Assembly: GCA_021325525.1 (NCBI GenBank)
Contig: JAJPHB010000162.1
Location: forward strand, 1 to 64,000
Source of the DNA: Alphaproteobacteria bacterium
Lineage (GTDB): Bacteria; Pseudomonadota; Alphaproteobacteria; ATCC43930; CGMCC-115725
DNA length: 64,000 bases
Direction: 5' to 3'
Shown here: piece by piece, positions 9,431-18,231 of the stretch
Layout: each line of letters opens with the position of its first letter
Position numbering within the stretch: the first letter of the stretch is position 1
Made by a program: the position numbers and the translations under genes
Notes under the pieces: generated by a model
Seen by the model: the letters and a program-made list of their open reading frames with translations, nothing else
What the model was told of the DNA's origin: nothing
Database searches by the model: none

Positions 9431-10156
9431 ATGCCCGGCAGCAAAGACACGAAGACGGCCCTCGTCGTCAGCGCGCATTCCGCCGATTTCGTCTGGCGCG
9501 CCGGCGGCGCCATCGCGCTCTATGCGCGGCGCGGCTATGCCGTGACGATCGCCTGCCTCTCCTATGGCGAGCGCGGCGAATCGGCGAAGCTGTGGAAGTC
9601 CCCGGGCGCGAGCCTCGAAGGCGTCAAGGCGGCGCGGCGCCAAGAGGCAGAGGCGGCGGCGCGCATCCTCGGCGGCACGCCGGTCTTCTTCGACGCGGGC
9701 GACTATCCGCTCCGTCCGACGGAGCAGCTCCTCGACGGCTTGGTCAATCTCTACCGCAGCCTCCAGCCGGAGTTCGTGCTGACCCACTCGCTGCACGATC
9801 CCTACAATTTCGATCATCCCGAGGCGGCGCGTCTTGCCCAGGAGGCGCGCATCGTCGCCCAGGCGCATGGCCATCCCGGCGGCAAGGTGCTGGGGGCGCC
9901 GCCGGTCTTCCTCTTCGAGCCGCACCAGCCCGAGCAATGCGGCTGGAAGCCCGAGCTGCTGCTCCCCATCGACGAGGTCTGGGAGGTAAAGCGGCGCGCC
10001 TTCGAATGCATGGCGGCCCAGGAGCATCTCTGGGAGTACTATACGCGCGTCGCCCTGCAGCGCGGCGCCCAGGCGACGCGCAATTCGAACCGCAAGGTGA
10101 CCTACGCCGAGGGCTATCAGCGCATCTTCCCGCAAGTCGCCGATGATTTCTCCTGA
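9431..10156 (+). CDS. galB: PIG-L family hydrolase, probable 4-oxalomesaconate hydratase
   Basis: This 241-residue protein belongs to the zinc-dependent PIG-L/LmbE superfamily. The metal site is visible as VVSAHSADFVWRAGGA near the N-terminus and the later YNFDHPEAARL His. The SAHSADF variant of the usual AHPDD motif is the form seen in GalB, which hydrates 4-oxalomesaconate to 4-carboxy-4-hydroxy-2-oxoadipate. Pairing with galD supports this assignment. Its last 14 bases overlap the next gene, which indicates translational coupling. Confidence 0.75.
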   Translation: MPGSKDTKTALVVSAHSADFVWRAGGAIALYARRGYAVTIACLSYGERGESAKLWKSPGASLEGVKAARRQEAEAAARILGGTPVFFDAGDYPLRPTEQLLDGLVNLYRSLQPEFVLTHSLHDPYNFDHPEAARLAQEARIVAQAHGHPGGKVLGAPPVFLFEPHQPEQCGWKPELLLPIDEVWEVKRRAFECMAAQEHLWEYYTRVALQRGAQATRNSNRKVTYAEGYQRIFPQVADDFS

Positions 10157-10958
10157 CGGCGCCGTCGAACGAGCGGCCGAGAGCGAGGCCGCCCGCTCCT
10201 CCGCGGAGGAACCCGCGCGCAGGCGTCTCCTCCGCGTCGCCGAACAGCTCTTCGCCGAGCACGGCTTCAAGGGCGTGTCGGTGCGCGCGCTGACCGCCGC
10301 GGCGGGGGTCAACCTCGCCGGGGTCAATTACTATTTCGGCTCGAAGGAAGGTCTCCTCGCCGCCATCTTCGATGCGCATTGCCGGCCGATGGCGGAGGAG
10401 CGCCTGGCGCGCCTCGCGCTCTGCGCCGAGCGCCCGGGTGCGCCGCCGCTCCTCGAGCAGATCATCGCCGCCTTCATCGGCCCAGCGCTCGCTTCCGCTG
10501 CCGACGGCTCTGGCGGCGGCGCCAGCTTCACCCGGCTGCGCGCCGTCCTCGCGCATGAGAACAATGGGCTCGCGAAGCGCCTCATCGCCGAGCATTTCGA
10601 TGCGACCAGCCGGCGCTTCATCGACGCGCTTGCCGGGGCGGCGCCGCATCTCGATCGCGCCGAGGTGTTCTGGCGCTTCCAGTTCCTTCTGGGCGCGCTC
10701 TACTACACGATGATGACGCCCGACCGCATCCGCCACCTTTCGGAGGGCGTTTGCGATCCCGCCGAGGTCGCTCGCGCCGAGGACGAGATGGTGCGTTTCC
10801 TCGCCGCCGGCTTCCGCGCGCCGGCGGGCCTGCCGCAGGGTATGGCGAATGACAGGCTCCTCCCTCTCCCCGCGAGCAGGGACGGGGCCGGAATGAGGCG
10901 CCATCGTTCGCGAGCCTCTGGAAAGGGAAGGGCCGCGAGCGACGGATCGAGCTCATGA
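10143..10958 (+). CDS. TetR/AcrR family transcriptional regulator
   Basis: This 271-residue regulator has an N-terminal TetR helix-turn-helix at about residues 20-70 (AEQLFAEHGFKGVSVRALTA, then GVNYYFGSKEGLLAAIFDAH). A helical ligand and dimer domain follows to about residue 225. The last 35 or so residues are basic and low in complexity; they are encoded by a sequence resembling the palindromic repeats (10855-10935), which suggests a C-terminal extension gained from repeat DNA. It overlaps galB by 14 bases and the aminotransferase by 4, so it is co-transcribed with the catabolic genes and probably autoregulated through the 8266-8281 palindrome. Confidence 0.85.
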   Translation: MISPDGAVERAAESEAARSSAEEPARRRLLRVAEQLFAEHGFKGVSVRALTAAAGVNLAGVNYYFGSKEGLLAAIFDAHCRPMAEERLARLALCAERPGAPPLLEQIIAAFIGPALASAADGSGGGASFTRLRAVLAHENNGLAKRLIAEHFDATSRRFIDALAGAAPHLDRAEVFWRFQFLLGALYYTMMTPDRIRHLSEGVCDPAEVARAEDEMVRFLAAGFRAPAGLPQGMANDRLLPLPASRDGAGMRRHRSRASGKGRAASDGSSS

Positions 10959-12160
10959 ACGACGCCATCTCCTCGCCTCGCCTTGCGGCGCGCGTTTGCG
11001 GCCTCGCCGGCTCGGCGACGGTCGAGATGTCGGAGCGCATCCGCCAGGCGCAGGCGGCCGGGGCCGAGGTGTTGCCGCTCGCCAGCGGCGATCCCAACCT
11101 GCCGACCCATCCCGAGATCATCGCCGCGGCGCATCGCGCGCTGCAGGAAGGGCAGACGCGCTACGGCCCGGCGGCGGGCCTTCCGGCTCTGCGCACGGCG
11201 CTCGCCCGGCGTCTCTCGGCGCGCGGTGGCGCCGGGTACTCGGCCGACGAGCTGCTGGTGACGCCGGGCGGCAAGTTCGCCGTCTTCGCCGCGATGATGG
11301 CGGTCGTCGAACCGGGCGACGAGGTCATTCATTTCGATCCCTGCTGGGTCAGCTATCGCGCCTGCGTGCGGCTTTGCGGCGGCGTCCCGGTCGCGGTGCC
11401 GGCTCTGGGGACGATCGATGCGGGGCGCGTCGCCGCCGCCGTCACACCGCGAACGCGCATGATCGTCGTCAACTCGCCGGTCAATCCGACGGGTGCAGTG
11501 CTGTCGCGCGACGAGCTGGCGGCGCTCCTCGCCATCGCCGAGCGGCACGATCTCTGGCTGCTTTTCGATCAGGTCTATGCCGAGCTCGTCTTCGCGCCGG
11601 ATGGCTTCGTGCCGCTCCAGAGCCTCCCCGGGGCGAAGCGCCGGACCTTCATCGCCGACAGCCTTTCCAAGACCTATGGCATGACCGGGTGGCGGCTCGG
11701 ATGCCTTGCCGCGCCCGAGGCGGCGGCGAAGGCGGTGCTGAAGGTGATTCAGCACTCGATCTATTGCGTGCCGCCCTTCATCCAGGCCGCAGCTCTGGCG
11801 GCGCTGGCCTTGCCCGAGAGCATCGTCGAGCGTCACCGCGAGCGGTTTCGCCGCCGCCGCGACGTGGCCGCCGCGGCGCTCGGTGCGCTTCCGGGGATAA
11901 GCTGCGCGGCGCCGCCCGCGACTTTCTACCTCTTTCCGAAGGTCGGCGGCGACGACAAGGCGGTCGCCGCCGAGTGGCTGGAGAAGCTCGCCATCGCCGT
12001 GCTGCCGGGCAGCGCTTTCGGCGCCGCCGGGGCCGGCCATCTCCGGCTCTCGCTCGCCTGCTCGGACGAGGTTCTCGACGAGGCGCTCGCCCGCCTGCGC
12101 CGGCACTATCTCGCCAATTCGCGCGACAAGGACGAAATCAAAACAGGGAGCACCGCATGA
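10955..12160 (+). CDS. Pyridoxal-phosphate aminotransferase, class I/II (aspartate aminotransferase-like)
   Basis: This 401-residue fold-type I aminotransferase has the PLP lysine in DSLSKTYGMTGWRLG, the NSPVNPTGAV motif, and a C-terminal LRLSLACSDE containing the carboxylate-binding Arg. The N-terminal LASGDPNLPTHPEI is typical of the aspartate/aromatic aminotransferase group. It starts with an ATGA overlap on the TetR stop and ends with an ATGA overlap on the binding-protein gene. That links amine removal tightly to uptake. The substrate is unknown. Confidence 0.9.
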   Translation: MNDAISSPRLAARVCGLAGSATVEMSERIRQAQAAGAEVLPLASGDPNLPTHPEIIAAAHRALQEGQTRYGPAAGLPALRTALARRLSARGGAGYSADELLVTPGGKFAVFAAMMAVVEPGDEVIHFDPCWVSYRACVRLCGGVPVAVPALGTIDAGRVAAAVTPRTRMIVVNSPVNPTGAVLSRDELAALLAIAERHDLWLLFDQVYAELVFAPDGFVPLQSLPGAKRRTFIADSLSKTYGMTGWRLGCLAAPEAAAKAVLKVIQHSIYCVPPFIQAAALAALALPESIVERHRERFRRRRDVAAAALGALPGISCAAPPATFYLFPKVGGDDKAVAAEWLEKLAIAVLPGSAFGAAGAGHLRLSLACSDEVLDEALARLRRHYLANSRDKDEIKTGSTA

Positions 12161-12945
12161 GGAGAGGATTCTTCGGGGGGCTGGCCGTGGCGCTGGTTCT
12201 CTTCGCCTTGGCCGTTCCGGCGCATGCCGATGCGCTCGCCAACATCAAGAGCCGCGGCAAGCTGCTCGCCGGCGTCAAATACGACACGCCGCCTTTCGGC
12301 TTCGTCGACAGCGCGAACCAGCTCGGCGGCTTCGATATCGACCTCGTCCGCGAGATCGCGAAGTCGATCGGCGTTTCCGTCGACTTCGTCAAAGTGACCT
12401 CGCCGACGCGCATTCCGCTGCTCGTCGCCGGCAATGTCGATCTCGTCGCCGCATCGATGACGAACACGCCGGAGCGGGCGCAGGTCATCGATTTCAGCAT
12501 CACCTATTACACCGGCGCGCAACGGCTCGTCGTGCCGGTGGGCTCGCCCATCCACGGCCCGAAGGATCTCGACGGGAAGATCGTCGCGGTGCAGCAAGGG
12601 ACGACGCTGGAGCGCAATCTCGCCCAGGTGGCGCCCGGCGCAAAGGCGCTGCCGTTTCGCGACTACAACAGCGCCTGGCTCGCCTTGCGCGAGCACCGCG
12701 CCGATGCGCTCACCGGTTCCGCCGACATTCTGCGCGGCTTCATCAAGAACGCGCCCGGCTTCACCCTCGTCGGCGAACGCTTCAGCGTCGAGCCCTTCGG
12801 CATGGGCGTGCGCAAGGGCGAGACGGCGCTGCGGCAGGTGATCGACGACACCTTGCGCCGCCTCTGGAAATCCGGACGCTACCAGGAGCTTTACCGCAAA
12901 TGGTTCGGCGTCGATCCCGAGATTCCGATCGCGTCCGCCGGCTGA
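12157..12945 (+). CDS. ABC transporter substrate-binding protein, polar amino-acid type
   Basis: This 262-residue periplasmic binding protein (SBP_bac_3 family) begins with a signal peptide of about 23 residues ending PAHA. The mature part has LLAGVKYDTPPFGFVD, QLGGFDIDLVREIAKSIGV, DLVAASMTNTPERAQVIDFS and a C-terminal YQELYRKWFG. It probably captures an amino acid or amino-acid-like compound. The ATG overlaps the aminotransferase stop by 4 bases. Two permease genes follow. Confidence 0.92.
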   Translation: MRRGFFGGLAVALVLFALAVPAHADALANIKSRGKLLAGVKYDTPPFGFVDSANQLGGFDIDLVREIAKSIGVSVDFVKVTSPTRIPLLVAGNVDLVAASMTNTPERAQVIDFSITYYTGAQRLVVPVGSPIHGPKDLDGKIVAVQQGTTLERNLAQVAPGAKALPFRDYNSAWLALREHRADALTGSADILRGFIKNAPGFTLVGERFSVEPFGMGVRKGETALRQVIDDTLRRLWKSGRYQELYRKWFGVDPEIPIASAG

Positions 12946-12979
12946 GCACGGGGCGACGGCTCCGCGGAGCGCCGCTCGC

Positions 12980-13648
12980 GTGTCCTACCATTTCGACTGG
13001 AGCGTCCTCTGGACCTTTCGCGGCGCGCTGCTCCAGGGCGCGGCGCTCACGCTGCTGCTGTCGCTCGCGGGCCTCGCCGGCGCCGTCTTTCTCGGGGCCA
13101 TCGCCGGCGCCGTCAGCACGGCGCAGGCGCGGCTGCCGCGGCTTGCCGCGGCGAGCTATGTCGAGACGGCGCGCAACGTGCCGCTGCTCGTCCATATCTA
13201 TTTCTGGTACCTCGGGCTTTCGAGCCTGCGGCTTCCCGCCTTCTGGTGCGCCAGCCTCGCCCTCATGGTCTATTGCGGCGCCTTCGTCGCCGAGATCGTG
13301 CGCGCGGGCATTCAGAGCGTGCCGGCCGGCCAGGCCGCAGCGGCGCAAGCTCTGGGGCTTACGCGGCAGCAGACCCTCGTCAAGATCGTCTACCCGCAGG
13401 CGCTCCGCATCATCGCGCCCTCGCTCGCCGGCGTCTTCTCGCAGCTCATCAAGGACTCCTCGCTCGCCTCCGTCGTCTCGGTCGGCGAGCTCACCTTCCA
13501 GGCCGGCGAGATCGAAGGCGTCACCTTCCGCACCTTCGAGGCCTATATCGGCATCACCCTCGTCTACCTCGTCATCGTGACCGCGGTGACGCGCGGCACG
13601 ATCCTGCTGCTGCGCGGACGGGCGCCGTCCTTCCTCGAGCCGAGCTGA
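12980..13648 (+). CDS. ABC transporter permease, polar amino-acid type (first)
   Basis: This 222-residue inner-membrane protein of the HisM/GltJ family has about five membrane helices. The conserved ATPase-contact loop is visible as VPAGQAAAAQALGLTRQQTL followed by IVYPQALRIIAPSL. The N-terminal SYVETARNVPLLVHIYFWY is typical. GTG at 12980 is the best start, 34 bases after the binding protein. No ATPase gene follows, so the transporter must use one encoded elsewhere. Confidence 0.92.
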   Translation: MSYHFDWSVLWTFRGALLQGAALTLLLSLAGLAGAVFLGAIAGAVSTAQARLPRLAAASYVETARNVPLLVHIYFWYLGLSSLRLPAFWCASLALMVYCGAFVAEIVRAGIQSVPAGQAAAAQALGLTRQQTLVKIVYPQALRIIAPSLAGVFSQLIKDSSLASVVSVGELTFQAGEIEGVTFRTFEAYIGITLVYLVIVTAVTRGTILLLRGRAPSFLEPS

Positions 13649-13655
13649 CGCCCGC

Positions 13656-14309
13656 ATGGACGTCGCGGTCATCTGGAACAACCTGCCCTATCTCGCGATG
13701 GGCCTCGCGGTGACGTTGCAGACGGCAGCGCTGGTGATCGTCGCCGGCTCGGTCTTCGGCCTCGCGCTCGGATTGCTGCGCAGCGTCGGGCCGCGTCCCC
13801 TGCGAGTCGCGGCGATGCTCTATATCGAGTTCATCCGCGGCACGCCGCTGCTCGTCGTCCTCTTCATCATCTATTTCGCCGTGCCGGCCCTCATCGGTTT
13901 CCGCTTCACCGCTTACACGGCTGCGGTCATCGGCTTCGTCGCCTTCATCGGGGCTTATATTGCCGAGGATTGCCGATCCGGCCTCGCCTCGGTGCCGAAG
14001 GGCCAGGCCGAGGCCGGCCTCGCCAGCGGGTTGACGCGCGGTCAGGTCATGCGCCTCATCATCCTCCCGCAGGCGATCCGGCGGATGCTGCCGGCGCTCT
14101 TCGGCCAGTTCGTGCGGCTCGTCAAATTCACCTCGGTCGCCTCGGTGATCGGCGTCACCGAGCTGACCGGCGCCGCGCTGACCGTGAACGCCCGCGAATT
14201 CCGCCCGCTCGAAATCATCATCTTCCTCGGATTTGCCTATTTCGTCCTCTGCCTCCTGCTTTCGCAGCTCGGCCGCTGGCTCAACCGGCGCTACGCGATT
14301 CCGCAGTAG
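13656..14309 (+). CDS. ABC transporter permease, polar amino-acid type (second)
   Basis: This 217-residue partner permease (GltK/HisQ-like) has the coupling-loop motif VPKGQAEAGLASGLTRGQVM followed by LIILPQAIRRMLPAL, and EFIRGTPLLVVLFIIYF near residue 55. It begins 7 bases after the first permease and closes the operon. The next gene, a VWA protein, is unrelated. Confidence 0.92.
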   Translation: MDVAVIWNNLPYLAMGLAVTLQTAALVIVAGSVFGLALGLLRSVGPRPLRVAAMLYIEFIRGTPLLVVLFIIYFAVPALIGFRFTAYTAAVIGFVAFIGAYIAEDCRSGLASVPKGQAEAGLASGLTRGQVMRLIILPQAIRRMLPALFGQFVRLVKFTSVASVIGVTELTGAALTVNAREFRPLEIIIFLGFAYFVLCLLLSQLGRWLNRRYAIPQ

Positions 14310-14343
14310 AGCGTTCCTCGCTCGCCATCCCCATATTCCTCGC

Positions 14344-15057
14344 ATGAGCGATGAGAAGCGCAACTTGCCGGAAGCCGGCACGCGCAGCGACGTCGACGCC
14401 TTCATTCGCGAGGTCGAGGCGCGACCGCAGATACGGGCCGGGCCCGGCCGCGGCCGGCTCATCTTCGCCATAGACGCGACGGCGAGTCGCGAACCCTCCT
14501 GGGACCGCGCCTGCCGCATCCAAGGCGAGATGTTCGAGGCGACGGCGGCCCTGGGCGGCCTCGATGTCCAGCTCGTCTTCTATCGCGGCTTCCACGAGTG
14601 CAAGGCGAGCCGCTGGCTCGGCACGGCCGAGGCCCTCCACCGGGCCATGCGCGCCGTCTCCTGCGTCGGCGGCGAGACGCAGATCGGGAGGGTTCTCGAC
14701 CATGCGCTGAAGATGGCGCGGGCCTATCGCGTCGGCGCCCTCGTCTTCGTCGGCGATGCGATAGAGGAGAATCCCGACACGCTCTGCGGCAAGGCGGGCG
14801 AGCTCGGCCTCCTCGGCGTCCCGGTCTTCGTCTTCCACGAGGGCGGAGACGCCGCGGCCGGCCGGACCTTCCGCGAGATCGCGCGGCTCAGCAAAGGCGC
14901 CTATTGCGCCTTCGACGGCGCGAGCGCGCAGCAGCTCAGGGCGCTGCTCGGCGCCGTCGCCGCCTATGCGGCCGGCGGGCGGCGCGCCCTCGAAGATTAC
15001 GGGAAGCGGCAGGGCGGCGAGGCGCTGCGCCTTTTGAGCCGGCTCGGCGAGGGCTGA
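14344..15057 (+). CDS. VWA-domain protein
   Basis: This 237-residue protein has a von Willebrand A fold. LIFAIDATASREPSW carries a DxTxS variant of the metal-ion-dependent adhesion motif, GGETQIGRVLDHAL provides the second metal threonine, and GALVFVGDAIEE the third. There is no signal peptide, so it is probably cytosolic. It is followed 19 bases later by a J-domain membrane protein, so the two may act together. The role is unknown. Confidence 0.75.
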   Translation: MSDEKRNLPEAGTRSDVDAFIREVEARPQIRAGPGRGRLIFAIDATASREPSWDRACRIQGEMFEATAALGGLDVQLVFYRGFHECKASRWLGTAEALHRAMRAVSCVGGETQIGRVLDHALKMARAYRVGALVFVGDAIEENPDTLCGKAGELGLLGVPVFVFHEGGDAAAGRTFREIARLSKGAYCAFDGASAQQLRALLGAVAAYAAGGRRALEDYGKRQGGEALRLLSRLGEG

Positions 15058-15076
15058 GGGCGGCGCGGAGCGGGGG

Positions 15077-15781
15077 ATGCCGTATGTCGCGCTCGGCCTG
15101 CTTGCGCTTCTCGCGGTCTACGTGCTCGGCCGACTGTTCCTCGCCGCCAATCCGGCGACCCTCGCCGGTGGCTTGCGGTGGGCGCTCGGCATCCTCGCCG
15201 GGATTGCCGTCGTGTTTCTGCTCGCCACGGACCGGTTGGCGCCGGCGCTCGGCCTTCTCGGCGGCGCCCTCACCGTCGCGCTCCGCGGACATGCACTTTG
15301 GAGCCATTTCCGTGCGGCATCGGGTCCGCAACCGGGCAAGGTGTCCGAGGTCGAAACCGATTACCTTCGGATGACCCTCGATCACGACACCGGCACGATG
15401 CCCGGCATCATCCGCCGCGGCCGGTACCAGGGCCGCGATCTGTCCGAGCTTGCGACCGCCGATCTCGTCGCCCTGTGGCGGGAATGGCGAGCCGAGGACG
15501 AAGCCTCGGCGCGGCTCCTCGCAACCTATCTCGACCGCGCCGCGCCCGGCTGGCGCGAGGCGGATACGACGGAAGGCGCGGCGGGACCGCAAGCCGCCCG
15601 CTCCGGCGCGATGACGCGCGAGGAAGCTTACGAGATCCTCGGTCTCGCCCCCGGCGCCAGCGCCGAGGAGGTGAAGGCGGCGCATCGGCGGCTCATGATG
15701 AAGCTCCACCCGGACCAGGGCGGCTCGACCTATCTCGCGGCCCGCGTCAATCATGCCCGCGACCTGCTGCTCGGTGGCTGA
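15077..15781 (+). CDS. Membrane-anchored J-domain (DnaJ-like) protein
   Basis: This 234-residue protein has two or three N-terminal membrane helices (residues 3-70) and a C-terminal J domain (about 178-234). The J domain includes EEAYEILGLAPGASAEEVKA and the HPD tripeptide in LHPDQGGS, needed to stimulate DnaK. The layout resembles TIM14/DjlA-like co-chaperones with an N-terminal anchor. It ends just before a GC-rich hairpin. Confidence 0.88.
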   Translation: MPYVALGLLALLAVYVLGRLFLAANPATLAGGLRWALGILAGIAVVFLLATDRLAPALGLLGGALTVALRGHALWSHFRAASGPQPGKVSEVETDYLRMTLDHDTGTMPGIIRRGRYQGRDLSELATADLVALWREWRAEDEASARLLATYLDRAAPGWREADTTEGAAGPQAARSGAMTREEAYEILGLAPGASAEEVKAAHRRLMMKLHPDQGGSTYLAARVNHARDLLLGG

Positions 15782-15792
15782 CAAAGCTCCTC

Positions 15793-15814
15793 GCCGGCGG
15801 TGCCTTGCGCCGGC
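15793..15814 (+). terminator. Possible hairpin terminator after the J-domain gene
   Basis: GCCGGCG (15793-15799) pairs perfectly with CGCCGGC (15808-15814) across an 8-base loop, 11 bases after the stop codon. No T-run follows, so it may only slow transcription or be chance in GC-rich DNA. The rest of the gap to galU at 15939 holds no gene that I can see. Confidence 0.3.
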
Positions 15815-15938
15815 AAAGCGCGCTGTGGCAAAAAGCCGGTAAACAGGGGAAAGCGGGAACGAGAGCGGGCGATCTTCGTTATCGGCGTGCTTTGACGCAC
15901 CCCATCGGCCCGCCCGGGCTGGATCCGAAAGAGACAAG

Positions 15939-16811
15939 ATGAAGAGACCCGTACGCAAAGCCGTCTTTCCTGTCGGCGGCCTCGGTACGCGCTTTTTGCC
16001 CGCGACCAAGGCCATTCCGAAGGAGATGCTGCCCGTCCTCGACAAGCCCTTGATCCAGCACGCCGTCGAAGAGGCGAGGGCGGCCGGGATCGAGGAGATG
16101 ATTTTCGTCACCGGCCGCGGCAAGGCCGCGCTCGAAGATCATTTCGACCATTCCTTCGAGCTCGAGGCGACTTTGAAGGAGCGGGGGAAATCGGCCGAGC
16201 TCGCGGCGGTCACGGCGCCCATGGCGAAGGCCGGCCGGATCAGCTATACGCGCCAGCAGCAGCCGCTCGGCCTCGGCCATGCCGTCTGGTGCGCCCGCAA
16301 CCTCGTCGGCGACGAGCCTTTCGCCGTGCTGCTGCCCGACGACCTCATTCTCGGCGAGGTGCCGTGCCTCCGGCAAATGGTCGATGTCTATGCCGAGACG
16401 GAGGGCAATGTCGTCGCCGTCATGGACGTGCCGCGCGAGCAGACGCAGCGCTACGGCGTCCTCGACGTCGCCTCCGATGACGGCCGGTTGGCGACGGTGC
16501 GTGGTCTCGTCGAGAAGCCGAAGCCGGAAGCCGCGCCGTCGACGCTCAGCATCATCGGGCGCTACATCCTGCAGCCGGAGGTCTTCGCCCATCTGGAGTG
16601 CACGCCGCGCGGCGCCGGGGGCGAGATTCAGCTGACCGACGCCCTCGTCAAGCTGATCGATGGGGACAGGCCCTTCCACGGCCTGCGCTTTGCCGGGCGG
16701 CGCTTCGATTGCGGCGACAAGCTGGGTTGGCTCGAGGCCAATCTCGCCTTCGCCATGGCGCGGCCCGATCTCGCGCCGGCGCTGCGGCGCTTTCTTGCCG
16801 AATATCGCTGA
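15939..16811 (+). CDS. galU: UTP-glucose-1-phosphate uridylyltransferase
   Basis: This 290-residue enzyme makes UDP-glucose from UTP and glucose 1-phosphate, the precursor for surface polysaccharides. The N-terminus has the nucleotidyltransferase signature KAVFPVGGLGTRFLPATKA and IPKEMLPVLDKPLIQ. Further on are LLPDDLILGE, LVEKPKPEAAPS and GAGGEIQLTDAL. Length and motifs are complete. The phosphosugar mutase gene follows after 11 bases, giving a two-step route from hexose 6-phosphate to a nucleotide sugar. Confidence 0.96.
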   Translation: MKRPVRKAVFPVGGLGTRFLPATKAIPKEMLPVLDKPLIQHAVEEARAAGIEEMIFVTGRGKAALEDHFDHSFELEATLKERGKSAELAAVTAPMAKAGRISYTRQQQPLGLGHAVWCARNLVGDEPFAVLLPDDLILGEVPCLRQMVDVYAETEGNVVAVMDVPREQTQRYGVLDVASDDGRLATVRGLVEKPKPEAAPSTLSIIGRYILQPEVFAHLECTPRGAGGEIQLTDALVKLIDGDRPFHGLRFAGRRFDCGDKLGWLEANLAFAMARPDLAPALRRFLAEYR

Positions 16812-16822
16812 AGGGATTGCCG

Positions 16823-18217
16823 ATGCGCGATCAAAGAGAGGGCGGCCACCGCTTCGATTCGACGGTGCTGCGCGAATATGACATCCGCGGGATCGTCGGC
16901 AAGACCTTGGGCGAGGCGGACGCGCACGCGATCGGCCGCGCCTACGCCACCATCCTCGCGCGCGGCGGCGCGCGCAGCGTCGCGGTCGGCTATGACGGCC
17001 GGCTGAGCTCGCCCGCGCTCGAAGCCGCCCTCGTCGACGGCTTCGTTGCCGGCGGCATCGATGTCGTCCGCATCGGCCTCGGACCGACGCCGATGCTCTA
17101 TTTCGCCGCATCGACGCTGCCCGTCGACGGCGGCGTCATGATCACCGGGTCGCACAACCCGGCCGATTACAACGGCTTCAAGATGATGATCGGGAAGAAG
17201 TCGTTCTTCGGCCAGGATATCCAGGAGCTGGGCCGCATCGCCGCGTCGGGCGATTTCAGCGCCGGCCAGGGGAAGGTGTCGAAGCGCCGCGTTCTCGAAG
17301 ACTACGTGGCGCGGCTGCTGAAGGATTTCTCCGGGACGCGCCGCCTCAAAGTCGCCTGGGACGCCGGCAACGGCGCCACGGGCGAGGCGCTCGTCAAGCT
17401 GACGGCGGGCCTGCCCGGCCAGCACATCCTCTTGAACGAGGCGATCGACGGCCGCTTTCCGGCACATCACCCGGACCCGACCGAGCCCAAGAATTTGGCG
17501 CAGCTCCAAGAGACTGTGCGGCGCGAGCGCTGCGACCTCGGCATCGCCTTCGACGGGGACGGCGACCGCATCGGCGTCGTCGATGGCGAGGGGCGGATCC
17601 TCTGGGGCGATCAGCTCATGGTGATTCTCGCCGGCGAGGTGGTGGCGGCGCGGCCCGGCGCCACCATCATCGCCGATGTGAAGGCGAGCCAGGTCCTCTT
17701 CGACGAGATCGCGCGCATGGGGGGCACGCCCCTGATGTGGCGGACCGGCCATTCGCTCATTAAGAGCAAAATGGCCGAGACGAAGGCGCCGCTCGCCGGC
17801 GAGATGAGCGGCCACATTTTCTTCGGCGACCGCTATTACGGCTATGACGACGCGCTCTATGCGGCGGTGCGTCTCCTCGGCATCCTCGCGCGCTCCGGCG
17901 ACAGCATCGCCGCCTTGCGCGACCGCCTGCCGGCTGTCGTCAACACGCCGGAGCTCCGCTTCCCGTGCGCCGAGACGCGGAAATTTGCGGTCATCGACGA
18001 GGTTCGCGACCGCTTGAAGCGGGCAGGGGCGGAGATGTCGGACATCGACGGCGTCCGCGTGCGCACGGCGGAGGGATGGTGGCTCCTGCGCGCTTCGAAC
18101 ACGCAGGGCGTGCTGGTGGCCCGCGCCGAGGCACGCGACGAGGCCGGGCTCGGCCGCCTCAAATCGCGCATCGTCGAGCAGCTTGCGGCGAGCGGCATCG
18201 AGCCGCCGCGGTTCTGA
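16823..18217 (+). CDS. Phosphomannomutase / phosphoglucomutase
   Basis: This 464-residue alpha-D-phosphohexomutase carries the phosphoserine loop MITGSHNPADYNGFKM, the magnesium loop FDGDGDRIGVVD, the sugar loop GEMSGHIFF, and a C-terminal phosphate-binding stretch near RASNTQGVLVARAEA. It moves phosphate between C6 and C1 of glucose or mannose. It lies between galU and greB in one transcription direction. Bifunctional use (PMM/PGM) is common in this group; specificity cannot be read from sequence. Confidence 0.92.
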   Translation: MRDQREGGHRFDSTVLREYDIRGIVGKTLGEADAHAIGRAYATILARGGARSVAVGYDGRLSSPALEAALVDGFVAGGIDVVRIGLGPTPMLYFAASTLPVDGGVMITGSHNPADYNGFKMMIGKKSFFGQDIQELGRIAASGDFSAGQGKVSKRRVLEDYVARLLKDFSGTRRLKVAWDAGNGATGEALVKLTAGLPGQHILLNEAIDGRFPAHHPDPTEPKNLAQLQETVRRERCDLGIAFDGDGDRIGVVDGEGRILWGDQLMVILAGEVVAARPGATIIADVKASQVLFDEIARMGGTPLMWRTGHSLIKSKMAETKAPLAGEMSGHIFFGDRYYGYDDALYAAVRLLGILARSGDSIAALRDRLPAVVNTPELRFPCAETRKFAVIDEVRDRLKRAGAEMSDIDGVRVRTAEGWWLLRASNTQGVLVARAEARDEAGLGRLKSRIVEQLAASGIEPPRF

Positions 18218-18231
18218 GCGCGGAGCCCCTT

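Noticed and set aside
12980-14309. An ATPase gene completing the ABC transporter
   Set aside because: After the second permease the next gene is a VWA protein; no Walker A or ABC signature is present between 8 and 16 kb.
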